Shown piece after piece: positions 1-8,619 of a stretch of 37,944 nucleotides of DNA. Position numbers and translations under genes: made by a program. This DNA is from an uncultured beta proteobacterium (GTDB lineage Bacteria; Pseudomonadota; Gammaproteobacteria; Burkholderiales; Burkholderiaceae_C), in the NCBI GenBank assembly GCA_903896425.1, contig CAITXW010000056.1:1-37944 (forward strand), in the 5' to 3' direction. The notes under the pieces are model-generated. The model was given only the letters and a program-made list of their open reading frames with translations. It was not told the DNA's origin and did not search any database. Position 1 is the stretch's first letter. Each line of letters starts with the position of its first letter.

Positions 1-118
1 GACTCTTGCATGGTGTCCACTTAACCGGGCTGAGTGCACACCACCAATGGAGTGCAACTCACCCGATCTTGCACACCCCTTCAGGCTGGGGCAATAACGG
101 TACTCGGCGGACGCTTAC

Positions 119-1804
119 CTATTTTCCTGCCCGCAGCTCGCGACGCAAAACCTTCCCGACATTTGACTTTGGCAGTTCATCGCGAAACTCAATGTATTTT
201 GGCCGTTTGTAGCCGGTCAGATTGTGCTGGCAGTACTTGGCGACATCTTCCTCTGACAGATGGGGATCGTCTTTGACCACAAAAACCTTGATCGCTTCTC
301 CTTGTTTTTCGTCAGGGATGCCGATCACGGCACACTCCACTACGCCATCGCAAAGGGAAATTACATTTTCCAATTCGCTGGGGAACACATTGAACCCGCT
401 GACGAGGATCATGTCCTTTTTCCGATCAACAATTTTTGTGTAACCGCGTTCATCCATGATGCCAATATCACCGGTACGCATGAATCCATCAGCGGTGAAG
501 GCGCGCTTGTTTTCTTCAGGTTGATGAAAATAGCCCGTCATCACATTGGCGCCCCGAATGCAGATTTCACCCGACTCCCCCTGGGCAAGACTGTTCCCTT
601 CGTCGTCCTTGATGGCGATGTCAATGCCAGGCAGTGGCAAGCCAATGCTGCCTGAAAATTCCTTGGACATGACAGGGTTGTTGGTGCCGATCGCGCAGGT
701 CTCGCTCATGCCCCAACCTTCGACCATCGGGCAACCCGTGACCTCAAGCCAGTGTTTGGCGGTACCCGCCGATGCCGCCATGCCCCCGGCCTGTGATACA
801 CACAGACTGGAAAAATCAACGGTTTTGAACTGCGGCTGTTGCAGCAGTGCATTGAAAAGCGTATTGACCGCCGGCAGCAAATGGAACGGACGCATTTTGA
901 GTGTTGCAACGAAGCCGCCAAAATCCCTTGGATTGGGAATCAAGGTTAGAAATGAACCCCAACGGATCGCCAGCAGGGACAGGGTCAGCGCGAAGATGTG
1001 ATACAGAGGCAAGGCAGCGATGCTGTTGCTCTTGCGAATGTCGCCGATGCGTTCCAAGGCCGGTGTGAACCAGGCCTCGGCTTGCAAGACCGCTGCAACA
1101 ACACTTCGGTGTGTCAGCACTGCGCCCTTGCTCACACCAGTAGTACCTCCCGTGTACTGCAAAAACGCGACGGAATCGAGCGTGCTTGCCGCCGACTTGA
1201 ATGATTTTGACTTGCCTTCGTTGATGGCCTGTTTGAATGGGGTGACTGTTAACCCATTCGTCAGATTCAACTTGTACGCCGGAACCAGTCTGGCCAGGTG
1301 TCTGACGGCAAAAGTAATCCATCTTCCATACCAGAAACCCAGAAAATCCCCCATTGATGCCATCACCACATGCTTGATTGATGTGTTCTCAATGACCTCA
1401 CCCAGCACGGTGGCAAAGTTCTCCAGAATGACAATGGCGGTTGCGCCAGAGTCCTTGAGTTGGTGTTCCAGTTCACGTGCGGTATAGAGCGGGTTCACGT
1501 TCACACAGGTGAAGCCCGCGCGCAAGACGCCGGCCATGGTGACTGGGAACTGTGGAATATTCGGCAGCATGATGGCCACCCGGGCACCAGGCTCAAGTCC
1601 TTTTCCCTGAAGCCAGGCTCCCAATGCGGCCGAGAATTGATCGAGTTCGCCATAACTCATCCAGCTTTCCATGCAGACCGTAAAAGGACTGCTGGCATTT
1701 TTCTGGAAAGACTCTTCCAGCATGTGCGTCAACGAGCGGTATTGTTCCGGATTGATGTCCTGCGGTACCCCCGGCGGATAGCTCTTTAACCAGATTTTTT
1801 CCAT
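119..1804 (-). CDS. fadD: Long-chain fatty acid--CoA ligase (AMP-dependent synthetase/ligase)
   Basis: 561 aa; AMP-binding motif YTGGTTGVSKGAVLTH, YGxxE-like GWGMSETCAIGT, C-terminal RTGDIGIMDERGYTKIVDRKKDMILVSGFNVFPSELE and KSNVGKVLRREL. Confidence 0.95.
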   Translation of the reverse strand: MEKIWLKSYPPGVPQDINPEQYRSLTHMLEESFQKNASSPFTVCMESWMSYGELDQFSAALGAWLQGKGLEPGARVAIMLPNIPQFPVTMAGVLRAGFTCVNVNPLYTARELEHQLKDSGATAIVILENFATVLGEVIENTSIKHVVMASMGDFLGFWYGRWITFAVRHLARLVPAYKLNLTNGLTVTPFKQAINEGKSKSFKSAASTLDSVAFLQYTGGTTGVSKGAVLTHRSVVAAVLQAEAWFTPALERIGDIRKSNSIAALPLYHIFALTLSLLAIRWGSFLTLIPNPRDFGGFVATLKMRPFHLLPAVNTLFNALLQQPQFKTVDFSSLCVSQAGGMAASAGTAKHWLEVTGCPMVEGWGMSETCAIGTNNPVMSKEFSGSIGLPLPGIDIAIKDDEGNSLAQGESGEICIRGANVMTGYFHQPEENKRAFTADGFMRTGDIGIMDERGYTKIVDRKKDMILVSGFNVFPSELENVISLCDGVVECAVIGIPDEKQGEAIKVFVVKDDPHLSEEDVAKYCQHNLTGYKRPKYIEFRDELPKSNVGKVLRRELRAGK

Positions 1805-1849
1805 GAAAGCTCCTGTGTGCGCATTGTGACCCAGGCCCCCCTTCTGTCG

Positions 1850-2680
1850 CTACTGGGTTTGCCCCAGCAGGTGTCTGATTTTCGTCTCGCAGGCGACAGC
1901 GCTCGAGTCGAAAAGTTGATCGATCAGATAGGCTTCACGTTCCATCACCGTGTCAAGAAAATACTTGACTCGATCCACTTGCCGCCCCATTTCGGCAAAG
2001 GTGTCGAAGCCTGACTCCAGGAATCGCTGCAGGTCGCCCAGCCTAGCCAGTCTGGCAGGTACGCGCATCATCCGCAGCATCCGGCGTAAGCCCGGAGTGC
2101 GTGTCAATCGGTTCAATTCGTTGCCGATGTCGATGACAGTTGTCAGCTGCATATTACGGTCCGCACGCCGACCAACACAGTGCCAGGCCAGGATATAGCG
2201 TGCGATCGCCGGCTTTTCAGCATTGGCCATCCATTCCTCGGCCATGGCCCGATCAAGTTCTTCCGTCAGGCGGTGCAGTTGTGCCAGCGAAACAGCGGTC
2301 TGTACCACTTGCTGGGGAAAGAGTCGCTCCAGTGGACCGGCCATGCGTACGAATTGCGCGTCGCGTTCCGAGTAGTCCTTGTCGCTGTAGAGCTCTTCCA
2401 GAAAGAACAGGGCCGCCGCCCGGTATTGATCTGATTGCAGTAGATCAGAATAGGTGCCGGCAAATCGCTGCGCTTGAAAAAATTTAATCTCTGCAACGGC
2501 TTGCGCCAGCCCCGGTTTTTCTGCGGCAGTTTGTCGCATCAAAGTGACATGCATGAATGCATCGCGGATGATTTTTTTGGCTTCCATGGCTCCCCCGAGT
2601 CTATCTGCCTGCTCGGTGTTTTTGTCACGAACCTGATGATCAAGTAAATCCAGGTCTGATGAAGCGCGATGCGCGTTCAC
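1850..2680 (-). CDS. Conserved hypothetical protein of the FFLEELYS type
   Basis: 276 aa uninterrupted ORF; motif ALFFLEELYSDKDYSERDAQFVRM resembles a conserved proteobacterial hypothetical family; directly upstream of fadD on the same strand. Confidence 0.75.
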   Translation of the reverse strand: MNAHRASSDLDLLDHQVRDKNTEQADRLGGAMEAKKIIRDAFMHVTLMRQTAAEKPGLAQAVAEIKFFQAQRFAGTYSDLLQSDQYRAAALFFLEELYSDKDYSERDAQFVRMAGPLERLFPQQVVQTAVSLAQLHRLTEELDRAMAEEWMANAEKPAIARYILAWHCVGRRADRNMQLTTVIDIGNELNRLTRTPGLRRMLRMMRVPARLARLGDLQRFLESGFDTFAEMGRQVDRVKYFLDTVMEREAYLIDQLFDSSAVACETKIRHLLGQTQ

Positions 2681-2741
2681 CTACACTTGCGGCTCAAATA
2701 AACAAGGTTGCTTTGTCGATGATTCGTACAGCTCGAAACGC

Positions 2742-3980
2742 ATGAACCCGGACGCACAAAAGCTCTGGCGCGCGCCGCGCTGGGCACTCGCAGTCTTGCT
2801 GGCTGTTCTGGGCATGCTGGGCCCGTTTTCCATCGACACTTATTTGCCTGCTTTCTCGGGCATTGCCCAGTCGCTGGGTGCCTCGCCGGTACAGATGCAG
2901 CAGACTCTGTCAGCCTATCTATTCGGCTTTGCCTTCATGAGCCTTTTTCATGGTGCGATTTCCGACAGCCTGGGGCGCCGACCAGTCGTGCTGTGGGGGC
3001 TGGTTGCCTTCACGCTGGCATCGGCCGGTTGCGCCCTGTCGCAAAGCATTGGACAACTGGTTTTCTTCCGGGCCATGCAGGGACTGTGTACCGGGGCCGG
3101 CATTGTGGTGGCACGTGCTGTCGTGCGCGACATGTTCTCGCCCATGGAAGCGCAGAAAGTGATGAGTCAGATCACCATCTATTTCGGTGTTGCACCGGCC
3201 ATCGCTCCGATCATCGGCGGCTGGTTGTTTGTGAATTTGAACTGGCACAGCATCTTCTGGTTTCTGACGGCTGTCGGGATTGCACTGTGGATCGCCAATT
3301 ACAAATTGCTGCCCGAGACACTGCACATCACACAGCGCCAGCCGCTCAAGCTCAGTAATCTGATGCAGGGTTATTGGCAACTCGGGTTGGACCCGCGGTT
3401 TTTGTTGCTGGCACTGGCCAGTGGTGTGCCGTTCAACGGCATGTTTTTGTATGTCCTGTCGGCGCCGGTTTTTCTGGGACAGCACCTGGGTTTAGCGCCG
3501 ACACAGTTCTTCTGGTTTTTTATGCTCACCATTGGCGGCATCATGTGCGGCGCCTGGGTTAGCGGGCGCATGGCGGGGCGACTGGCGCCCAAGCGGCAGA
3601 TCAAATACGGGTTCGTCATCATGCTGCTGATAGGGCTTATCAACCTGGTCGCCAATTTGATGTTCAAAGCCCATGCGGCTTGGGCCTTGCTGCCATTGGC
3701 TATTTTCTCCTTCGGTTGGGCGATGATGGTTCCCGTAGTCACTTTGCTGGTGCTGGATCTGCACCCAACGCGACGCGGTATGGCGTCTTCCCTGCAAGCT
3801 TTTATCGCCGCCACCGCCAATGGCCTGGTGGCTGGCGTTATTGCACCGCTGGTCATGCACTCTACCGTTTATATGGCTGCGACGTCACTGCTCATGATGG
3901 GCGTTGGTCTATTGGCTTGGGTGTTTGTGCGCCGGCGCTGGCCAGCCATCGGGCAAACGGTCAGTCATCCCGTTCCATAA
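2742..3980 (+). CDS. Bcr/CflA family multidrug efflux MFS transporter
   Basis: 412 aa, ~12 hydrophobic segments; GPFSIDTYLPAF and GAISDSLGRRPVVLWGL motifs typical of Bcr/CflA. Confidence 0.92.
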   Translation: MNPDAQKLWRAPRWALAVLLAVLGMLGPFSIDTYLPAFSGIAQSLGASPVQMQQTLSAYLFGFAFMSLFHGAISDSLGRRPVVLWGLVAFTLASAGCALSQSIGQLVFFRAMQGLCTGAGIVVARAVVRDMFSPMEAQKVMSQITIYFGVAPAIAPIIGGWLFVNLNWHSIFWFLTAVGIALWIANYKLLPETLHITQRQPLKLSNLMQGYWQLGLDPRFLLLALASGVPFNGMFLYVLSAPVFLGQHLGLAPTQFFWFFMLTIGGIMCGAWVSGRMAGRLAPKRQIKYGFVIMLLIGLINLVANLMFKAHAAWALLPLAIFSFGWAMMVPVVTLLVLDLHPTRRGMASSLQAFIAATANGLVAGVIAPLVMHSTVYMAATSLLMMGVGLLAWVFVRRRWPAIGQTVSHPVP

Positions 3981-4040
3981 AGTTCTGCAAGGCCAAGCGC
4001 CACTTAATAGAAAGGACGCGACAACGCCCTGTCAAATCAC

Positions 4041-4064
4041 TATACTGTATTTTCGTACAGTATA
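4041..4064. promoter_or_regulatory. LexA-binding SOS box
   Basis: TATACTGTATTTTCGTACAGTATA; matches CTGT-N8-ACAG with 8-nt perfect palindromic arms (TATACTGT/ACAGTATA); sits directly upstream of imuA-like/dnaE2 sequence. Confidence 0.92.
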
Positions 4065-4090
4065 TTTTGATTTTTAGGCGTCTTGTCATT

Positions 4091-4165
4091 GTGTCCGAAT
4101 CCTCGTCATTTTCTTTGTCTCGCCTGAGCGATGTCGTCTGGCGTGCCGATAGCCTGGCCGGTGCA
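4091..4165 (+). pseudogene. imuA: Putative remnant of the imuA 5' end (about 25 codons), out of frame with the downstream dnaE2
   Basis: GTG 4091 gives VSESSSFSLSRLSDVVWRADSLAG..., resembling ImuA N-termini (VWRADxLA); 27 nt after the SOS box; frame continues as nonsense to a stop at 4379-4381. 3' boundary is approximate. Confidence 0.5.
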
Positions 4166-6611
4166 GCGGGTGGCTGCCCTGTATCCGCCGGAACTGCTGG
4201 CCAACACATTGCTGATTGCACAGCGCTGCAGTTTCAGCCTGGACGAATTGCGCTACCAGTACCCGCTGGAGACCGTGCTGCCGGGTCAAACCCCAGCGCA
4301 AACCCTGCGCCAATTCACTTTCGAGGGTGCAGCCAGACGCTATGGCGTTGGTATTGCGGCATCGGTGCAGGCGCTGCTTGAGCACGAACTCGCGCTGATT
4401 ACCGAGCTTCACTACGAGATGTATTTTCTGACCGTGCATGACATCGTGGCCTTTGCCCGTGCGCGCCACATTCTGTGCCAGGGGCGCGGCTCGGCAGCTA
4501 ATTCGGCGGTCTGTTATTGCCTGGGCATTACGGAGGTCGATCCTTCGCGTATGAGCATGCTGTTTGAGCGCTTCATCAGCCGCGAGCGCAACGAGCCGCC
4601 CGATATCGATGTTGATTTTGAGCACCAGCGGCGCGAGGAAGTGATCCAGTACATCTACGCCAAGTACGGGCGCGAGCGTGCGGCGCTGACGGCTGTGGTC
4701 GTCAGCTACCGACCGCGCAGCGCTCTGCGTGATGTCGGGCGCGCGCTCGGCATCGATGAATCTTTGATCACGGCCCTGGCCAGGGAACATCCCGGCATGT
4801 ACAGCCGCGTGGTGCTGACCGAGCGTTTGCAGTCGGCGCTGATGCGGCAGGGACAAGGCTTTCTATCGCCGGCGTCAAGTCGGCTGCAGCTTTGGTTGGA
4901 TCTGAGCACGCAGTTGCAGCGCTTTCCGCGGCATTTGAGCCAGCATGTGGGCGGCTTTGTGCTGACACAGGGCAAGCTCACGCGCCTGGTGCCGGTGGAG
5001 AACGCGGCCATGCCAGAGCGCTCCATCATCCAGTGGGACAAGGACGATCTGGACGCCATGGGCCTGCTCAAGGTTGACGTGCTCGCATTGGGCATGCTCA
5101 GCGCCATCCGCCGCTGCCTCGATCTGGTCAGTGCGCGCCGTGGCCGACCGATGTTGATGCAGGACATTCCGGCCGAGGATGCCGTCACCTACGACATGAT
5201 TTGTCGGGCCGATACCGTGGGCGTGTTCCAGATCGAGAGCCGGGCCCAGATGAGCATGCTGCCGCGCCTGAAACCCCGCTGTTTTTACGATCTGGTGATC
5301 GAGGTCGCCATCGTGCGCCCGGGTCCGATCCAGGGCGGCATGGTGCACCCCTACCTGCGTCGACGTTCCGGCATCGAGCCCGTCCACTACCCGAGCGAGG
5401 TCCTGCGCGAAGCTTTGCAGCGCACGCTGGGCGTGCCGATTTTTCAGGAGCAGGTGATGCAGATTGCGATGCTGGCAGCGGGTTTCAGCGCCGGTGAGGC
5501 CGACAGCCTGCGCCGCTCCATGGCAGCCTGGAAGCGCAAGGGCGGCGTGCACAAGTTCTATGAGCGGATGGTCAGCGGCATGTTGACACGCGGCTACACG
5601 CAGGAATTTGCCGACGACATTTTCAAACAGATCGAGGGCTTTGGTGAATACGGTTTTCCCGAAAGCCATGCCGCCAGTTTTGCGCTGTTGGTGTACGTGA
5701 GCGGCTGGCTCAAGCAGCATGAACCCGCCTGCTTTCTGGCCGCCATGCTCAACAGCCAGCCGCTGGGTTTTTACAGCGCTTCGCAACTGGTGCAGGACGC
5801 GCAACGCCATGGTGTGCTGGTGCGCCCAGTCGATGTCTCGCACAGCAATTGGGATTGCACGCTGGAAGATTGCGGACTCGTCAGCAACGGTCAAGCCGCC
5901 GTGCGCCTGGGCTTGCGCATGGCCAGCAGCCTGGCGCAAGCCACTGTGCAGCGCATCGTCGCGGCACGTTCGCAGCGTCCTTTCGCCAGCACCGAAGACC
6001 TGGCCTTGCGCGCCGAACTCGATCAGGGCGATCTCAAGGCGCTGGCCAGTGCCGATACGCTGCTGAGCCTGTCAGGCCACCGGCGCCAACAGGTCTGGGA
6101 CGCTGCCGCTTTGACGCCGGCGCCGGCCTTGCTCAAAAGTGTGGCGGTGAATGAACCGGTGCTCAATTTGCCACCGGCAGCGCTGGGGGAAGAGGTGTTC
6201 TTCGACTATGCTGCGCTCGGCCTGACTTTGCGCAGCCATCCGGTTTTGTTGCTGCGTCCTCAACTCGACAGGTTGCGCTTGCGCACCGCTGCGCAGTTGC
6301 GCGATCTGCCCAATGGTCGGTTGGTTCGTGCTGGTGGCATTGTTGTCATGCGTCAGCAGCCGCAGACGGCCAAGGGCGTGACCTTTGTTACGTTGGAAGA
6401 TGAAACCGGCAGTGTGAATGTGATTGTCTGGAAGTCACTCAAGGACCGGCAACGCAATGCCTTGCTGCACTCACGCCTGCTGGCAGTGTCCGGTGTCTGG
6501 CAGCGCGATGTCGAGAGCGGCGGCGAGGTGTGTCACTTGATTGCCCAGAGCCTGCAAGACCTGACGCCGCTGCTGGGCGATCTGCGCACCGCAAGTCGGG
6601 ACTTTCATTGA
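4131..6611 (+). CDS. dnaE2: N-terminally truncated error-prone DNA polymerase III alpha subunit (DnaE2/ImuC), PHP domain absent
   Basis: 826 aa; GRGSAANSAVCYCLGITEVDP, PPDIDVDFEHQRREEVIQYIY, LLKVDVLALGML, RPGPIQGGMVHPYLRRR, IFQEQVMQIA, C-terminal OB region ending TASRDFH. Canonical DnaE2 is ~1,000+ aa; homology seems to begin at RVAALYPPELLANTLLIAQRCSFSLDELRYQYP. Confidence 0.9.
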   Translation: MSSGVPIAWPVQRVAALYPPELLANTLLIAQRCSFSLDELRYQYPLETVLPGQTPAQTLRQFTFEGAARRYGVGIAASVQALLEHELALITELHYEMYFLTVHDIVAFARARHILCQGRGSAANSAVCYCLGITEVDPSRMSMLFERFISRERNEPPDIDVDFEHQRREEVIQYIYAKYGRERAALTAVVVSYRPRSALRDVGRALGIDESLITALAREHPGMYSRVVLTERLQSALMRQGQGFLSPASSRLQLWLDLSTQLQRFPRHLSQHVGGFVLTQGKLTRLVPVENAAMPERSIIQWDKDDLDAMGLLKVDVLALGMLSAIRRCLDLVSARRGRPMLMQDIPAEDAVTYDMICRADTVGVFQIESRAQMSMLPRLKPRCFYDLVIEVAIVRPGPIQGGMVHPYLRRRSGIEPVHYPSEVLREALQRTLGVPIFQEQVMQIAMLAAGFSAGEADSLRRSMAAWKRKGGVHKFYERMVSGMLTRGYTQEFADDIFKQIEGFGEYGFPESHAASFALLVYVSGWLKQHEPACFLAAMLNSQPLGFYSASQLVQDAQRHGVLVRPVDVSHSNWDCTLEDCGLVSNGQAAVRLGLRMASSLAQATVQRIVAARSQRPFASTEDLALRAELDQGDLKALASADTLLSLSGHRRQQVWDAAALTPAPALLKSVAVNEPVLNLPPAALGEEVFFDYAALGLTLRSHPVLLLRPQLDRLRLRTAAQLRDLPNGRLVRAGGIVVMRQQPQTAKGVTFVTLEDETGSVNVIVWKSLKDRQRNALLHSRLLAVSGVWQRDVESGGEVCHLIAQSLQDLTPLLGDLRTASRDFH

Positions 6612-6648
6612 GCGACTGCTGGGGGAGTCGGCGCGCTCCCAGAAGACT

Positions 6649-7239
6649 TCAGCCAGCGTGAAACTGGTCAGCGTTCTTGCCGGTGAAGGGTGCGTAGAAC
6701 GCCTTGATCGCGACCATGTCGGCTTCGATGTCGCCGGTCGGACGGAACACCGGACCGAGTCCGCTGAGTTTGCGCTTGTAATCCATGTAGGCCATCACGA
6801 TCGGCACCTGGGCGCCGACGGCGATGTAGTAAAAACCGGTCTTCCAGTAGCGTGTGTTGCTGCGTGTGCCTTCCGGAGGCACGACCAGTTGCAGTGGTCC
6901 GCGCGCCGCCTTGATGGCTTCGATCGATGCCGCAACCAGGTTGTTGCTTTTTTCGCGCTGCACAGGGATGCCACCGAGCCAGCGCATCAGGCCGCGAAAC
7001 GGCGGTTTGAAAATCTGTTCCTTGCCCATCCAGTAGATGTTGAGTCGCAGCACAAAAGCCACCATCAGCGTGTAGGGTAGGTCCCAGTTGCTGGTGTGGG
7101 GCGCGGCGATCAACACGCTCTTGTTGCCATCGGCGGGCAAACTGCCTTCAATCTTCCAGCCGCTGAGTTTCAGAAAAGTCACCGATAAGGCTCGCAGCAG
7201 TGTGTTGATGATGGGGGTGTCGAAAATGGTGTGGTGCAT
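6649..7239 (-). CDS. Lysophospholipid acyltransferase family protein (PlsC-like)
   Basis: LIAAPHTSNWDLPY (HX4D) and VVPPEGTRSNTRYWKTGFYYIA motifs; ORF opens at 7272 but MHHTIFDTPIINTLL at 7239 is the likelier start. Confidence 0.88.
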   Translation of the reverse strand: MHHTIFDTPIINTLLRALSVTFLKLSGWKIEGSLPADGNKSVLIAAPHTSNWDLPYTLMVAFVLRLNIYWMGKEQIFKPPFRGLMRWLGGIPVQREKSNNLVAASIEAIKAARGPLQLVVPPEGTRSNTRYWKTGFYYIAVGAQVPIVMAYMDYKRKLSGLGPVFRPTGDIEADMVAIKAFYAPFTGKNADQFHAG

Positions 7240-7434
7240 GGTGCTTCTTTTGTTGGACCAGAAGCAACTCACCAGGAGGCACCCAAGGCTTCAAATGAAG
7301 GTTCGATTATCGCGCACCACCGTTTTCACCCCGGGCATGGCGGCGCACCTTAAGATACAGCGTTGTGCCGACACGCGCCGCTCTGTTGCCGAAGTGCGTT
7401 CTTTCAATCCTTGTCCTGTGCCGAGTCTGAATCC

Positions 7435-8604
7435 TTGATAGCTCTTTTTGCCCGTTCTTTCACACTGCGACTGCTGCTTGCGGGGCTGGTTTGTGCTGCT
7501 CTGATCGCGCTGGAAATCGGACATCGCTCTGCGGCCAAACCAGCGCCGCAAGCGGTCTGGCCTGCTACTGGGATGGTGACGGGCGGCGCATTAACGCGCA
7601 CGGGCGGCGGTCTGATTCCCATGCCTGCCGATACGCTGAGTGCGCACGCCAGCAGTCTGCTGGCGCTGCCCGCGACTCATCCATCGACCCTGATGGCATT
7701 CTGGTTTGCTGGTACCCGCGAGAGTGCTGCCGATGTCCAGATTGCAGCTTCGAGCTTTGACCGCCTGACGCAACAATGGAGCGTGGCGCGTTTTGTGGTG
7801 AACCGCCAGGCGCTTGGCGCGCAGTTGGATTTCGGCGTGCGCCGCCTTGGCAACCCGGTAGCCTGGCTTGATGGCACGGGTCGGATTCATTTGTTTGTTG
7901 TGACGACCGGCTTGGGTGGCTGGGCCGCGGCGCGCATTGTGCACTTGCGCCAGAGTCAGCTCGGGCAGGATTTCGCTTCACTGTCGTTTGAAGTCGACCG
8001 GGTCCTACCCTTGTCGTGGTTGTGGAACAAGAGTTTTCTGGTGCGCACTTCACCGCTTCCTTTGAGGGACGGTGGCATGGTGCTGCCGGTGCACTTTGAA
8101 ATGGGCATCAAATACCCGGTTGCGTTGCGTTTTGACGCGAGTGGGGAATTTGTTGGAATGGCGCGAATTTCCAGTCGAAAGCACCTGTTGCAACCGACTC
8201 TGCTGATGGCATCCGAATCGCGTTGGTTGGCGCTGATGCGTGATCAACGCGTCGATGGCAAGGTGGCAGTGGCGCAAACGGTCGATGGCGGGCAGCATTG
8301 GACCGATCTGGCGGATTTGAGTTTGAACAATCCGAACTCATCGGTGGCCGGGTTGGCGTTGGCGCCAGGGCTTATGTTTCTGGCCCACAATTCCACGCCC
8401 CAGGGCCGCACGGTACTGGATTTAAGCGCTTCGGTCGATGGTCGGGACTGGCTTCTGGCGCAGCCACTTGTGCATGGCACTGGTCGGGATGAGTACTCCT
8501 ACCCCGCAATGGCCTGGGTGGATAACAGCTTGTGGGTGAGTTACACCGATCAGCGCCGGGTCATCGCCTGGCAGCGATTTTCCATTGCTGCGCCAGTACG
8601 CTAA
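7435..8604 (+). CDS. Sialidase / BNR-repeat-like exported protein
   Basis: N-terminal hydrophobic signal/anchor; Asp-box-like repeats (VAVAQTVDGGQHWTDL; LDLSASVDGRDWLLAQPL; DEYSYPAMAWVDNSLWVSYTDQRRVIAWQRF). Open from 7363; start uncertain, TTG 7435 proposed. Confidence 0.75.
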   Translation: MIALFARSFTLRLLLAGLVCAALIALEIGHRSAAKPAPQAVWPATGMVTGGALTRTGGGLIPMPADTLSAHASSLLALPATHPSTLMAFWFAGTRESAADVQIAASSFDRLTQQWSVARFVVNRQALGAQLDFGVRRLGNPVAWLDGTGRIHLFVVTTGLGGWAAARIVHLRQSQLGQDFASLSFEVDRVLPLSWLWNKSFLVRTSPLPLRDGGMVLPVHFEMGIKYPVALRFDASGEFVGMARISSRKHLLQPTLLMASESRWLALMRDQRVDGKVAVAQTVDGGQHWTDLADLSLNNPNSSVAGLALAPGLMFLAHNSTPQGRTVLDLSASVDGRDWLLAQPLVHGTGRDEYSYPAMAWVDNSLWVSYTDQRRVIAWQRFSIAAPVR

Positions 8605-8619
8605 CGGGGGCTATACGCG

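Noticed and set aside
1-118. Possible terminator or small RNA at the left edge (CCCC-TTCAGGCT-GGGG)
   Set aside because: Short stem without a clear T-tract on the relevant strand; context truncated by the window edge.
4875-5939. 354-aa - strand ORF antisense to dnaE2
   Set aside because: His/Gln/Ala-rich shadow ORF; the sense strand encodes a clear polymerase.
4131-6611. Housekeeping DnaE1 alternative
   Set aside because: Motifs (PPDIDVDFEHQRREEVIQYIY, end SRDFH) and the SOS box fit DnaE2/ImuC rather than the replicative DnaE.
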